In this document: positions 45,540-56,808 of the stretch, piece after piece
Layout: the number at the start of each line of letters is the position of its first letter
Position numbering within the stretch: position 1 is the stretch's first letter
Assembly: GCA_023078685.1 (NCBI GenBank)
Contig: JALGAS010000006.1
Coordinates: 3,038,001 to 3,102,000 of the forward strand
Source of the DNA: Neopestalotiopsis rosae
Lineage: Eukaryota; Ascomycota; Sordariomycetes; Amphisphaeriales; Sporocadaceae
DNA length: 64,000 nt
Reading direction: 5' to 3'
Notes under the pieces: generated by a model
What the model was told of the DNA's origin: nothing
Databases searched by the model: none
The model's input: only the letters and a program-made list of their open reading frames with translations
Made by a program: the position numbers and the translations under genes

Positions 45540-48500
45540 ATGAGAGCTTCCACTAGAGCTGCCGACTTCCTGTCGGCAGTCCTGCTTCTAGGCCTCATCT
45601 CGAGTGTTTTTGCCTTCGTCGACTGGAACAAGGCCGTCTTTGGAGCAGATATCACCGATGGTAATGCAGTTGAGGAGCCCCAGGGTGCCCCGATTGCTGT
45701 CCGCGATGTTCATGAGTTTGCCAATGCCAACTACCCTCCCTATGGTCGCCCGCCTCCCTCTCCTGTTCTGACCACAACGTTCTCGGCCACTGTCAATGTC
45801 AGCTCTACTTCAACCGTTTCATCTTCGGCTACATCTGATTCTACCTCGACTGGCTCTGCATCGTCCTCAAGTTCCAGCACTGGGTCTGTCATGACCACTG
45901 GTAAGATTTCGCCTGTGCTGGAAACCAAGGAGGAGTCATGCTGACTATAGATAGACTCTTCCGCCACTGACACCACTACTGGTGAGCAGACAGCTACTAA
46001 GAATTCTTCGACTTCGGGCACCAGTACATCGCTCACATCAACTGTCAGCTCGGAGAAACTCACTACAACCTCGACCGGTGTCAGCCAGACGACTGATTCT
46101 CAGTCTTCACCTAGTTCTCAGTCGACTAGCAGTGGCATTTCTTCAACGGTCACCACTTCAAATGTCGAGTCCACCGGTACCAGCTCATCTGGGTCCGAGT
46201 CTCAAGGTCCCACTGGCATGTCGGCTAGTACATCATCCGTCAGCACGTCAATTGGCACATCTGTAAGTTTTTGTATTACCTATCCAATGTATCACTCTCT
46301 TGACACGAGCGACCATTGATGTATTTGAATCTAACGTGCCCAGACATCCGAGACTGGCTCATCTGGAATCACATCCACCAGCAGTTCAGGAAGTACGTCG
46401 ACCCCTGGTACATCAGATGGCACTGAAGGCCCACCGATCGCCCAGACCACCATTCCCCCGCAAACATCCGTCATTACGTCTGTTTCAAATGGCCAAACAT
46501 ACACCAGTACTACAATCCGTCCTGGAACGACCATCTTTGCTTCGAGTGTGGCCGCTGTTACAGCGAGCGGCACTTCATCGTCAACTTTATCTTTACTGTC
46601 AACTGGACCTGGATCAGATTCATACACAAGCTCGATTCTTCCATCAACTTCTTCGATCAGCACAGAGACTTCTTCCCCGTCACTTACAGGAACAACATCG
46701 TCAGTGGACTCCAGTCTCACCAGCAGTTATGGAAATAATTCTACATCGTCACAGACCGTCCCGTCTAGCATCAGCTCGACAGAATCGTCTACTACGGCAT
46801 CTGCTACTGATGATTCTACCGGTCAAAGTACGCAGTCGCTGTCCTCTACTAGCATTAGTCCCTTGACCACTGTCTCTTCTGAAACATCTGGATCGTCGAA
46901 AGTATCTACCACTTCCACAGCAACTGATGTTTCTGGTACTTCCGAATCATCGAGTAGCACATCATCACTGGCCAGCGAGACTTCACAGACCAGCGGGACT
47001 TCAGAATCCTCCGTCACGTCTACATCTACAAATTCTGAGACTGGCAGTATTTCGGTGACTACCGGTGAACAAAGTTCAACTTCAACTGACACAAGCACAA
47101 ACGAGTCAATTACCAACACAGGAACCGGTGTCACAACTGCTACTGGGTCCTCTTCTAGTGTTCCCTTCCCAGTGTCAAACAGTACATCCGTATTTGGAAC
47201 AAGTGCTACACTGTCGACTTCGTCTTCTGGGACAAGGAACTTGACTGTCACTCCTTTCCTGTCAACGTTTAGGACCACCCGTACCACTTCAACATCCACA
47301 AGTGAAACGACTGGCAATGCAACCATCTTGACCAGCGAGCCGGCGACAGGGAGCCTGACTGTGACAACCACCCCTCGTCGCAGTACGCCAGTTTCCAACA
47401 ACACAAGTGCACTGCCTTCAAATGCCACGATCTCACAGCAAGTTTCAATCATTACGGTCGTCTCGACAATTACTAGTGGTGGTATAGTCGCAACTTCGAT
47501 TCCAACAACCATCGATGGCACGGCGACAGATGTATCGACGACTACGACAGTACCTGCTGTTATCATCACTCAAACGATCATCACCACTTCCACTGGGAAT
47601 GTCACGATAATTCCACCTGCAACTTCTGAAATTGAAACATCTTTGACCAGTCAGTCAAACTCGAGTCCCGGCACTTCCACTCCAGCGAGCCTCAGTGATC
47701 TTTCATCGTCTGTCCCTTTCCCGGCATCCAATGCCTCGAGCACTGGCGCCGCTACTGGCACTGGATCCGTACCTGCGTCAGTGACTGAGAGTACTTCTCT
47801 CATCACCACGACGAGCGAGCTAGGCGGACCGGCTGGTCAAGGAATATCAACGATAATTACCACCTTGACTACTCTATCATCTACTTCGGTCGATGCAGCT
47901 GGTCAACCAAGTGTCATCACCATCTTGAGTACCGTGATAATCACCTCTTCGGTGGATACGAGTAGTTCCGGCCAGCCAGCGACTACTCTTGGTAGTTCTT
48001 CAACACTAGAGTCTATTACTACCTCGAGTACATCCGAGAGCTCGACTATACCTTTCCCTGTATCGAACTCCACGTCATCAGTAGGACCTACAGGTACTGG
48101 CCCCAGCTCACAAGTCACTGGCGAAACTACGCTCTCAAGTCCGACAGGAACGGAGACAAATGGTCCATCTTCATCGGTCTCTAGTGAGTCTTCAGGCTCC
48201 GTTGCCAGCAACGTATCTGCTTCAACGATCACTCCAACGTTGTCCAGCACCGGTTCATCGCAAGTCCCCACAACGAACACCACGGAGTCTTCTGGTAGCT
48301 CTACTGGTAGTACAGTGGCATCGGGCTCATCGACTGGCTCAGATGTATCAGCAACTTCGGGAACCTCGTTCTCAGGTACTGGCTCAGGTGTGACAACCAT
48401 TGCAGTCACAAGTACAACGACGCCTCCATTCCCAGCTGGAAACAGCACAATGACCTCGTATGGTCCATCCGCTACCGGCGGCAGCGGAATTGGCACCATT

Positions 48501-50588
48501 GTCTTGACGTCCACCATTTCGGGAAGCATAAATGCAACCGCATATACTTCTGTTCCAGCAAATGGCACTTTGACCTCTACGACTAGTGCAACACGTAGTC
48601 CCTCTGGCGCATCAATAACTTCGCCATCAGCCACAGAGACAGTCACGTCGACTACTAGCCAGCTGTCAGGCAGTGAGACCAGCACTATCACTTCTGATAC
48701 AGATACGTCGACTGCTTCGACTACGTCAATAAGCTCAAGTAGCACTACTGGACCTACATCCTCAAGTAGCAGTACAGGAATTTCTGAAACTTCCGGTCTC
48801 TCCTCTTCTGACCTGATACCGCCCACGGGGCCTGGTCCGGTGAGTGTGACCACACCACTTCCTCTTCCGACCACGAGCAGTTCTTTAAGTTCCTCAACAT
48901 CCTCAACCAGTCCGATAGTCTCGTCTAGTATTGCGTCTCCAGCAAGCTTTTCAGGTTCAATAAGTACGACTTCGTCGACCAGTGGCACCTCTACTGTTCC
49001 CGCTACCGTACCGAGCAACAGTGTCTTTGTCACGGTCATCACCATGACCTTGGGCGGGCCTGGAGGTGCTACAGTCTCGACATTTACGACTTCTGAAACG
49101 CTTCCTGTGAGCATGACATCTGAGCAGACTACGTTACCAAGCTCCAGCAACGTCACAACCTCCTCGGGTGCAAGTTCGCCTTCGAGCACGGCAACGGATG
49201 TTACTACAACTTCTGAGCCCACCTCGAGCGAGACGACTTCGTATGGCTCAAGTACAACCGTGAGTACAGAAGAGAGTCAGACAAGTTTAACAAGCGGAAC
49301 AAGCGCGACTGTTTCTGTGACGACAATCAGCTCTGTCTTGACAACAGGTTCTACCTCATCAACCGCTACCACGCAGGGGACTTCCTCTGAGACGTCTGCA
49401 TCGTCAACTGAGGGATCTAGCATCATCAGCTCTACGTCAAGCGCATCCACAACGCTGTCCGAAGCTTCTTCATCAACAACAGGAACGACCACTGTATCAA
49501 CCACATCTTCGACTGCTACTTCTTCTGGATCGTCAGAGACAACCTCTGATCACACTCCCACGCCGCAGCCACCTATTGTTTCGACCTTCACAGTGAATGG
49601 AACCCAGTTGGTCACCACTGTAGCACAGAGTACAGGATTATCAAGCTCTTCTGAGACTACCACTAGCTCTACGAGCTCCGCTGGAACGACTGAGACCAGT
49701 GTCGCGGCAGAGTCCACCACGACAACGAGCACAGTATCGAGTCCAACGTCTTCCATCAGCTCCACACAATCCGTGATGACATTGACAAGCAGCAGCATTC
49801 TCAACGGTACCCAGACTCAAACACAGACCACCAGCTCTGCAACAAGCACTGGCGGAACTTCCACCTCGTACGGGACCGAATTCGTTACGTCTTCGACCAC
49901 CTGTACAGATGAGTATTCTTCTCAGACAACAGAGACGTCGTCGACTTGCACCGAGAGCGAGACGACGACTTGGTCTACCGACACCACGTGCACGGATACC
50001 ACGACCGACCTTACCGGCTCCGTCACGACCATGCAGGTCACGACGACTGCTACTACTGGCACGAGCTATTCAGTCAATAGCACGCTGAGCACGACTTCTG
50101 TTTCATCTTCTTCTGGTAAGTGAACCCGCTCCTCAAGCCCTCCCCTACCTGAGTTGCTCTTATTGAAGGTTTCTTACGCTAACTGACACTTTCAAATAGT
50201 AACAACATCGTCCACCACCGGAACTGGTACTCCTACCACATTCCTGACCTCGACCACAGAGTCTGGCAACACAACCACAAGCGGCGACAGCAGCACTTCC
50301 ACGACAACCAGCAGCAGCAGTAGCAGCAGTAGCAGCCAATCCCTCTCCATCCTGCCCAGCACCGCCACCTCGCTGCCTCCCCCGCTCGCCAACCCCAACC
50401 GCCAGCACCCAGCTCCGCCGGCGGCAGCTCAGCCTCAGCCTGGCAGCGGCAGCGACAAGCCTGCCGCAGAGGTTGTCGACGACGACAATAACAAGCCTAC
50501 CGCTGCTGGCGTTGTTGTCAAGGCTCGCGCTAGTTTCTTTGATTACTTGTTCCGCTCCCATCAGTCCGAGGCGAGCGGAGATGAGTAA
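45540..50588 (+). CDS. Very large Ser/Thr-rich secreted mucin-like protein
   Basis: Exons 45540-45900, 45955-46262, 46344-50115, 50200-50588 (1,609 aa); introns of 54, 81 and 84 nt, all in low-complexity coding sequence. Residues 1-~25 are a signal peptide, followed by a non-repetitive segment (FVDWNKAVFGADITDGNAVEEPQ). Nearly all the rest is Ser/Thr with Gly, Val, Pro and many N-x-S/T sequons, so heavy O- and N-glycosylation is expected. Four modules of the type (V/I/P)PFPxxN occur near 47154, 47709, 48042 and 48420, and Val/Ile-Thr alternating stretches (VITILSTVIITSS, AVIITQTIITTS) recur. A short Cys cluster (TTCTDEY, STCTES, TTCTDT) lies near the end of exon 3. The C-terminal part is Pro-rich, then FFDYLFRSH and an acidic end; there is no GPI-anchor signal. 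A cell-wall, adhesive or mucilage role is inferred. Confidence 0.88.
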
Positions 50589-51376
50589 AGAAAAAGGATG
50601 AAGATGTCTTGCCCTTTGCCCTTTGCCGGTAATTCTTCTGCTTTGTCACCTTTAGTTTCTTGTCTTGTCGATTGGAATTGTTGTGAAACCCGGCTTCTGA
50701 ACAACGTTTCTTGGTCTGGACTGTTATTGAAACCTCTTTTTGCTCCTGCGTAGCGATACGTACCCGCACACACAAGTCATGCTGCCCTTGTTCTAGGCTG
50801 CGAAAGAGGCTCCTTTCTTGTTGGACCAGAAATGTCTGGATTGTTATCACTCAAGGGTTATGGTAAATGCATCGGATTACTCAGGTAGACGCATAATTGA
50901 AAAATGTTATTGGACTATTTGTGCAGAACGTATTACATCCATAGGCAAGTGCAATTTGTCAACATCGCCAAACATCTTTACATCACGTGCAGGCAAGGTG
51001 AGAGAATCTATTTCATGGAGAGCATGGCTTTATTTTATTACAATTCCGAGGCTTCGCTAGCTTATTTCCGTATTTTGAATTTTGCATTTGTTGTTCAGGT
51101 CATTATATGCTTGCTTCAAAGGCTTACAAGCTTTCGCCTTTCCTTTGTTCAACATGCTCCTTCGCATGTCCCATACGTCTCAGTCGAGGGAGACCTCTTC
51201 ATTAGTCGAGCGCATCCAGCATCGTGTTGCATTGTATAATCATTGAAGGCGATCGTGTATTCTTATCTCATCTTCATATCGTCATTCGTAAACAAGGCCA
51301 TATGCTTGTCTTCTGAGTCCATGAGCTACACAATGGTAACATGGACTTCAGGTAACGTGACAGCTGTAGTAGCTTG
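50589..51376. other. Convergent intergenic region
   Basis: 3' untranslated regions of the mucin-like and FLC-like genes. Nothing further is recognisable. Confidence 0.5.
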
Positions 51377-54313
51377 TCACTCGTGTTTTTGGAAAGTACC
51401 CGGCGTGTCGAGCTCCTTGGTACCAGGTTGTTGTTCAGTCTTCTCATCCGATTGTCTCAATTTCGTCGCGTCTTCGATTGCTGTCGATGGCCGACTCTCA
51501 GGTATAGGTTCTTCAGTAGCTTTTAGACTCGCTACAGATACCTGTTTATTCAAGACTCCAGTCACATTGGTCGTTGACTGTTCCGGGGTATAACCTCCAC
51601 TCAGTCGACTGGCAAGTGCCGTGCCCGGCCGCTCCAGCTCCGCCCATGGCGTAAAGTCCCTCGAACTCCAAGAGGCTCGATGCCCGCGGGCGGCGCGCGG
51701 CAAGCTACTGACTGAATGCCGCGAACTAACACTATTCGTGCGGCTGGTCCGGTTGATAGGGCGGGGGCTGAATGTAGAAGGCGCTGCAGCGTGTGGCTCC
51801 AAATCTGGGAAATAATCGTCGTCCTCGTCTTCAATTTTGGAAATACGTCGGACATTGGCCACCGAGAAACCGGATTCCATAGGCGGGTCCTTCTCTCCGC
51901 TCTCAGACGAGCTCCTCTTGGACCTGGATCGTTCTTCTGGAGGTGATGTCCTGTCCAGAGCTTTCGTTTCAATGTGCTCAAAGTACCTGATCCTGGTGCC
52001 CTCAAGTCGTTGAGATGGAAAATATTCACGATTCCTTGTAAGGGACATCCACGAGGACAGGCCACTTAGAATAATCATGATCAGAACAGCTATGACTAAG
52101 AGGGCTTGGATAACAATGATCACAACGCCAATAACGGTTGCGGAGATACGATCGAGGTCGAAGTCGGGCAAGAAGGCGACAGACAGACCCGTAGTGACGA
52201 CTTTGCTGATTCCCAGAAGCCAGACGCCAATCACAGAGTTTCGCTGACCTTCATACGGATTGATGGCGGCGATGATAACAAGGGATAAAATGTCGATGAT
52301 GAACAGACCAAAGACTTGGGCTAATGGGTTGGTGGTGGCTCCACCGATGAAGCATGCTCGAACGAATTGGTAGCCCATCCAGAAGATGAAGTACCACCAT
52401 CGCGATAAGCGGTATCGTGCAAAGAGCCAGCCAAATCGTTTGATGTATGGCTGGTCTTGGTGGACCCTCGTTCTGTCAGGTTGGTCATCGACAAAGTGCC
52501 AGCGCACAAATGGGATTGAACCCAAAGGTCTTTGTGCAAACTCCTGTTCTCGCAATTGGCTCATTCGGATTGGGACGAACCACGGTAGGCATCCCAAGAT
52601 GTGGCCTCGGTGGAACTGAATGCGATCCGGTTCAGTCGCGAATTTTCCAAATCGTAGACGAGACCACAACGCGTATGCACCAATTCCGCCAACGCCAAAT
52701 GTGAACGCTGCAAATGCAATCGCTGCAATGGCAGTGGGCCCTATTCTTCCCGCGTGGTTGAATTGAAACATTGTCATGACGCACATAGTGAAGAAAGACA
52801 TGAATGCAACTCGCAGAAGTGATGCCGTAACGTAGCCTTTCCAGTGACTTCGAAAGTATGCGAGCCGGTCCTCATTGATCCATTTTCTCTTAGCCTAAGC
52901 GCCAGTCAGTTAAATCATAAAATTCTCGGAGGTGGCTCCGTGGTCGCTAATCGTTTGCTCGTGGAATGATTATGTAGGAGCTCAACGGGAAGTAAAGATG
53001 TACTTACCAGAACCTCGAGAGAAAACTTGAATAGAACCACGGCGAAAGCCACAGCAACAAGGGCAATCAGCAGCCACACAAAGCTGATCATGAATGCGTC
53101 CGGAGACGGGATGCTGAGCTCGGATAGAGTTCCGGCGAACCCACTCCAATCACCAGGAATGGGCATTCCGGGCTGGACCGGGTTGCCGTCCCAATTGTAG
53201 TCGTAGGGGTCACTTGCGTTGAACGGTTGACGCCTCATCAGTTGGGCGCCTTGTCTGACAATTTCGTGCGATCGGGTGTGAAGACTGTCGAGAACATTGG
53301 CAACTTGCGAACGGCCATAAATCTGCTGTGCCAATCCACCACCATTGTTATTGATAATGGTTGAGCCAGCACCTCCGACCTGACTTGAGTTGCCCTTGAC
53401 GCCGGCAAAAGAATCGATAGAGTGCAGCATGCCTGTCGCTGGTATGAGCCCCGCTGCCCAGGCGAAATTGGACCACCATGCGGATAGCACGCTGGGCCAA
53501 TTTAACGACAGAGCTCCTGAGAAGAAGATGGACTGGAAAGTTTCGAAGACAATGAGGACAGAAAACGAATGTGCGTAATGAGTTCTCATGTGAGGTATGC
53601 TGACACCGTAGATGGCGGTTGCAACAGAAGCCGCCAGAGCCACAGCTGTGAAAACGGCGAGTATGGAGCTGACAGCTTTTGGTTGGGAAAATGTTGCACC
53701 ATTCCTCATGACGGCTTGGAAGCATCCAATTTCAGTCTGACTCGAGTTTGAAAGCAATTGCAGTCGGAAATAGCCTTCAAAATCTGGTATCTCGTAGGCG
53801 ATCTGGGGAATCCCTGACATCTGCTGTTGTCCAACCTGAAAGAGGGCGAATGCAGTGACGGGTACGCTGGCATTCATGGGGCACAAGCTGTAAATGTTGA
53901 CCGAGCATGGATCAAAAGTCATGGTGAACCTCGATTGGCCGTATGCTTCCACAGAAATATACACTGTTTTCTGATCAGCCTCTCACATCAAACCATGGCA
54001 TTGCAAGCCGGTACGTACTCATCAGTGCCTCGCTCTTCAGGCTGGTCGTGCCATCCAGGTGAAATAAGATAGTAGAATTATCGTAGTAAAAGGCTGCATC
54101 GAACTTTGTCACATTAAGCAAGCTCTGTCCGCCTAAACAATCACCAAAGTCGCCAGTGTAGAGAGCAGGCGTGCGATCGACTGCCAGCGAGCTTGTAACT
54201 CCATCGAGGGAAGTGCCCGAGATGTATGTTGTTTCTCTGGCGTGGGTTGTTGCAGTGAGGAGACACCCAAGCACAAGTGCCACTGCCGCCAACCGGCGAA
54301 AGGGCGGCGGCAT
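51377..54313 (-). CDS. TRP/FLC-like multi-pass membrane protein (flavin-carrier / TRP-channel family)
   Basis: Exons 54313-54019, 53963-53008, 52894-51377 (922 aa); introns of 55 and 113 nt with GTACGT and GTAAGT donors. Fungal FLC/PKD2-like proteins combine an N-terminal lumenal ML-like lipid-binding domain with a TRP-like membrane domain and act in calcium homeostasis, ER flavin transport and wall integrity. Residues 1-25 are a signal peptide (LAAVALVLGCLLTATTHA). The lumenal part follows with several Cys residues (FGDCLGG, DPCSVNIYSLCPMN, EIGCFQAV). The first membrane helix after it is AVSSILAVFTAVALAASVATAIYG, with at least seven more, including FMISFVWLLIALVAVAFAVVLF and GVVIIVIQALLVIAVLIMIILSG. 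The last ~200 residues form a Ser/Arg/Glu-rich cytosolic tail with many potential phosphorylation sites. Length and layout match the family. Confidence 0.9.
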
Positions 54314-56136
54314 CTTGCAAATCGTGGCGCAAAGGTGTAACTTTGCGATCTCGGTGGTGATCAGAGAGTTTGTGGTGCGGTTGGGAATGCTGGGAGATTA
54401 TAGTCGAGCTGCTGAGCACGGACGGCGTCGCTACGATAGGCACATCCTAGTGCAGGCGGCCGGTAGATCCTCCCGAGGTCGTGCTTTTAGTACTGTAAAT
54501 GACGATGCAGATGGTCGGTGCGAATGCTGATCGCTTCGCTACAATGATTGTTGAATGTTGGCGAAAGTGTTCAACGAACTAGAAATGATTCTGGGACAAG
54601 ACAAGCTTGCTTCTCAGCGGTTGATTCGGAACAGCACCGATACAGTCCGAGGTCTGGAATCTTGCTTCTGAGGGGTGTGTTGCGCACAGTTGTATTCGTG
54701 CGACGGGTTATCAATCAAGGTGGCGACGGACCCTTGGAGGTAAGTCAGTTGCAGCAGTCGTGAGCGCTGGAACCATTAGACATTAACATCTGCACCAGGA
54801 AGATTCTCGCCGGCTTGGAAACAATGGCCCTAGGATGTTGGGTTTCAGAGGAAACTTGAAGGTGGAAAAACGGTGGAATGGTGAATACGAAGTAGATTGT
54901 GTGATTGCCGATGCAACCGGCGACAAGAAAATGCCATTCATCTGTCCAACAATCACCACAACAACATGCAAACGACCATTGAAGCGCGAGCCCCTGCCCT
55001 CAATGTCGCCGAGCTTGCCTAGCGAGCCAACTGTGACCCCTGTCACTCGCCTGCCTTGCTGATTGATACCCTGCTTCCTGCCCATGCACACAGCAGATCC
55101 GACCTCCCCTCCAAGCAGCAGGCAGCTCTGAAGCAGGCGGGCGAGGCAGGCTACTGGCAGGCTGGCAGGCTGGCAGCATTGGCAGCGATGGTACCCTGGC
55201 CTGCTGCCCGATAAAGTAGTAGAGGGCTTGCAATTTCTTGGAAGATTTTTGGGGTTCGCGACGGTTGACACGGCCACTAGGAAGCTTATCATTGCAGCTT
55301 CCCTGCATTTCCAGGTACCAAACAATCCGTCCGCCCGGGTCCAAAGGTCCCCAAGGTCATGACGTGCGGCAACCGACGGCTGTGATGGGTTGGAATTGGG
55401 GGAACTCTCGTATTCAGGTGCCGGAGAATTCTCTCCAGTGAAGTGTTATTGAAGACTTTTGTGCATTGATGGAGCAATTCTTAGACAATCGACAGATGAC
55501 CCATGGCCGGTAGACAGACATTCCTCTAATACTTGACAATGATTTGAAAGAGAGCATTTGTCGGGCAGTCACGTATTCATTCACTATGCGGCTTTTGTTT
55601 GGATCCTTGCTTAAAGATGCAACAGACTGGTCAAATGGTTGCAGCTCGATGCAGCGTCCTGCTGCTTGACCATGCGCTGGCTTACATAACAGCGCTGTTT
55701 CCTCCAAGCAGGCAGATGTGTTGTTTCTGCCGACGCATTGCAGTAACGTAAAAAATCCGTTAGGCGTAGGACAAAGACATTCCCTGCGTTGGTCGATCCG
55801 GAGTTGATAAGGTGCGACCAACAACATCCCGGCATTACAAAAGCGATGCTGCAGGGATAGACCCCTCGCAAAGGCACTCTGTATAGACCACGTGAATAAG
55901 CGAGCAACATTCCTACATGTTGGTTCAGTGATGAGACATTGACGCTCATCACATTGAGTTTGTCATGATATCGTAGTTCGGACAAAGATTCTATTGTATT
56001 TAGTATTATAATGCATACGGCTCGATAGGTAAGCATACGGAGATTACTTAATCAAATCAAAAAAATCAAAAAGTCAATTCTATACAATACAGATCTGTAC
56101 CTACCTAGATATATATCATTGAATTTTGCAATGTTA
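54314..56136. other. 1.8-kb intergenic region
   Basis: Promoter and leader of the FLC-like gene and the 3' side of the SprT-like gene. A GGCAGGCT-type tandem repeat lies at ~55132-55180. A 180-codon minus-strand frame at 55325-54783 has no motif. No gene is called. Confidence 0.45.
55132..55180. repeat. GGCAGGCT-type short tandem repeat
   Basis: Imperfect 8-base units of GGCAGGCT/GCAGGCTG type repeated over about 50 bases. Confidence 0.75.
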
Positions 56137-56808
56137 CTACTCACCTTGTACTCCATCAGCCGTTACGTACTCATCCTCATCTTCATCCTCATCCTCATCA
56201 AGGGGATATGATAATCTGTCAGCATGGTCAATGTCCTCCGAGGCACCCTTCTTGTCAAAAAGCTGCCCAAATGTGACCAGCTCATCCGAGAACTTGCACA
56301 CATCATTAATGATGGAATGGTACAATGCGTTCCATGGAAGTCCATGTCCATTGTCGGCCTGGTACTTTGCTCGATCAGTCAAAACGTCAAAGTACGCATG
56401 CGTCATCTCATGAATGAGAGTAGAGATCATCTCGGAGGGCAAGACACGCTCTCCATTCTTGCTGGCATGCTTGTAGATGTAAATCTTTCGATGACCGTAG
56501 ATACCTACCAGATCATCGCAACCCGTTGGGCCCCGGTTGTAAATGCACAACTGAACTCCGTGCTCGGAAAGGCTTCGTTGGAAGTAGTGATAGTCAAGGA
56601 CTATAAACATCTTCCTCAGAAGCAGGCGGGCATCGAGCGCGTTTCTTTGTTTGTAAAGGCCGCAGAAATCGGAGATGCATTTTTCGCGCAGAGTGCCAGG
56701 AAGTTCGTGCTTGTAGAAAAGCATCGTGGTTGTCTGTCGGAGGAGCTCATCAGGATCCCGAGAAAGAGGCTTCCGGGGCTCCGTGGGTGTGATTGTGTAA
56801 GAATCCAT
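56137..56808 (-). CDS. SprT-like zinc metalloprotease domain protein
   Basis: A single exon of 223 codons; the start MDSYTITPTE has AAA before it, and a further in-frame ATG lies three codons upstream. SprT-like proteins are zinc proteases; eukaryotic Spartan/Wss1-type relatives cut DNA-protein crosslinks. Visible is the active-site helix MISTLIHEMTHAYFDV with His133, Glu134 and His137, and a third His in NGHGLPWNALYHSI (His155), the arrangement of SprT domains. The N-terminal half (RLLLRKMFIVLDYHYFQRSL, CIYNRG) carries the strands and helices before the helix. The C-terminus is acidic (DEDEDEDEDE). No zinc-binding tail, SHP or PIP box is visible, so it is a minimal form. The stop overlaps a sequence like a splice donor (CAAG|GTGAGTAG), so a further downstream exon is possible. 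Cytosolic or nuclear location is inferred. Confidence 0.85.
   Translation of the reverse strand: MDSYTITPTEPRKPLSRDPDELLRQTTTMLFYKHELPGTLREKCISDFCGLYKQRNALDARLLLRKMFIVLDYHYFQRSLSEHGVQLCIYNRGPTGCDDLVGIYGHRKIYIYKHASKNGERVLPSEMISTLIHEMTHAYFDVLTDRAKYQADNGHGLPWNALYHSIINDVCKFSDELVTFGQLFDKKGASEDIDHADRLSYPLDEDEDEDEDEYVTADGVQGE

Noticed and set aside
47154..48449. Regularly repeated modules considered as a CRISPR-like or minisatellite array
   Set aside because: They are in-frame coding repeats of a eukaryotic mucin-like protein, not identical direct repeats with spacers.
54783..55325. 180-codon minus-strand frame
   Set aside because: It includes a short tandem repeat and promoter sequence and shows no motif.
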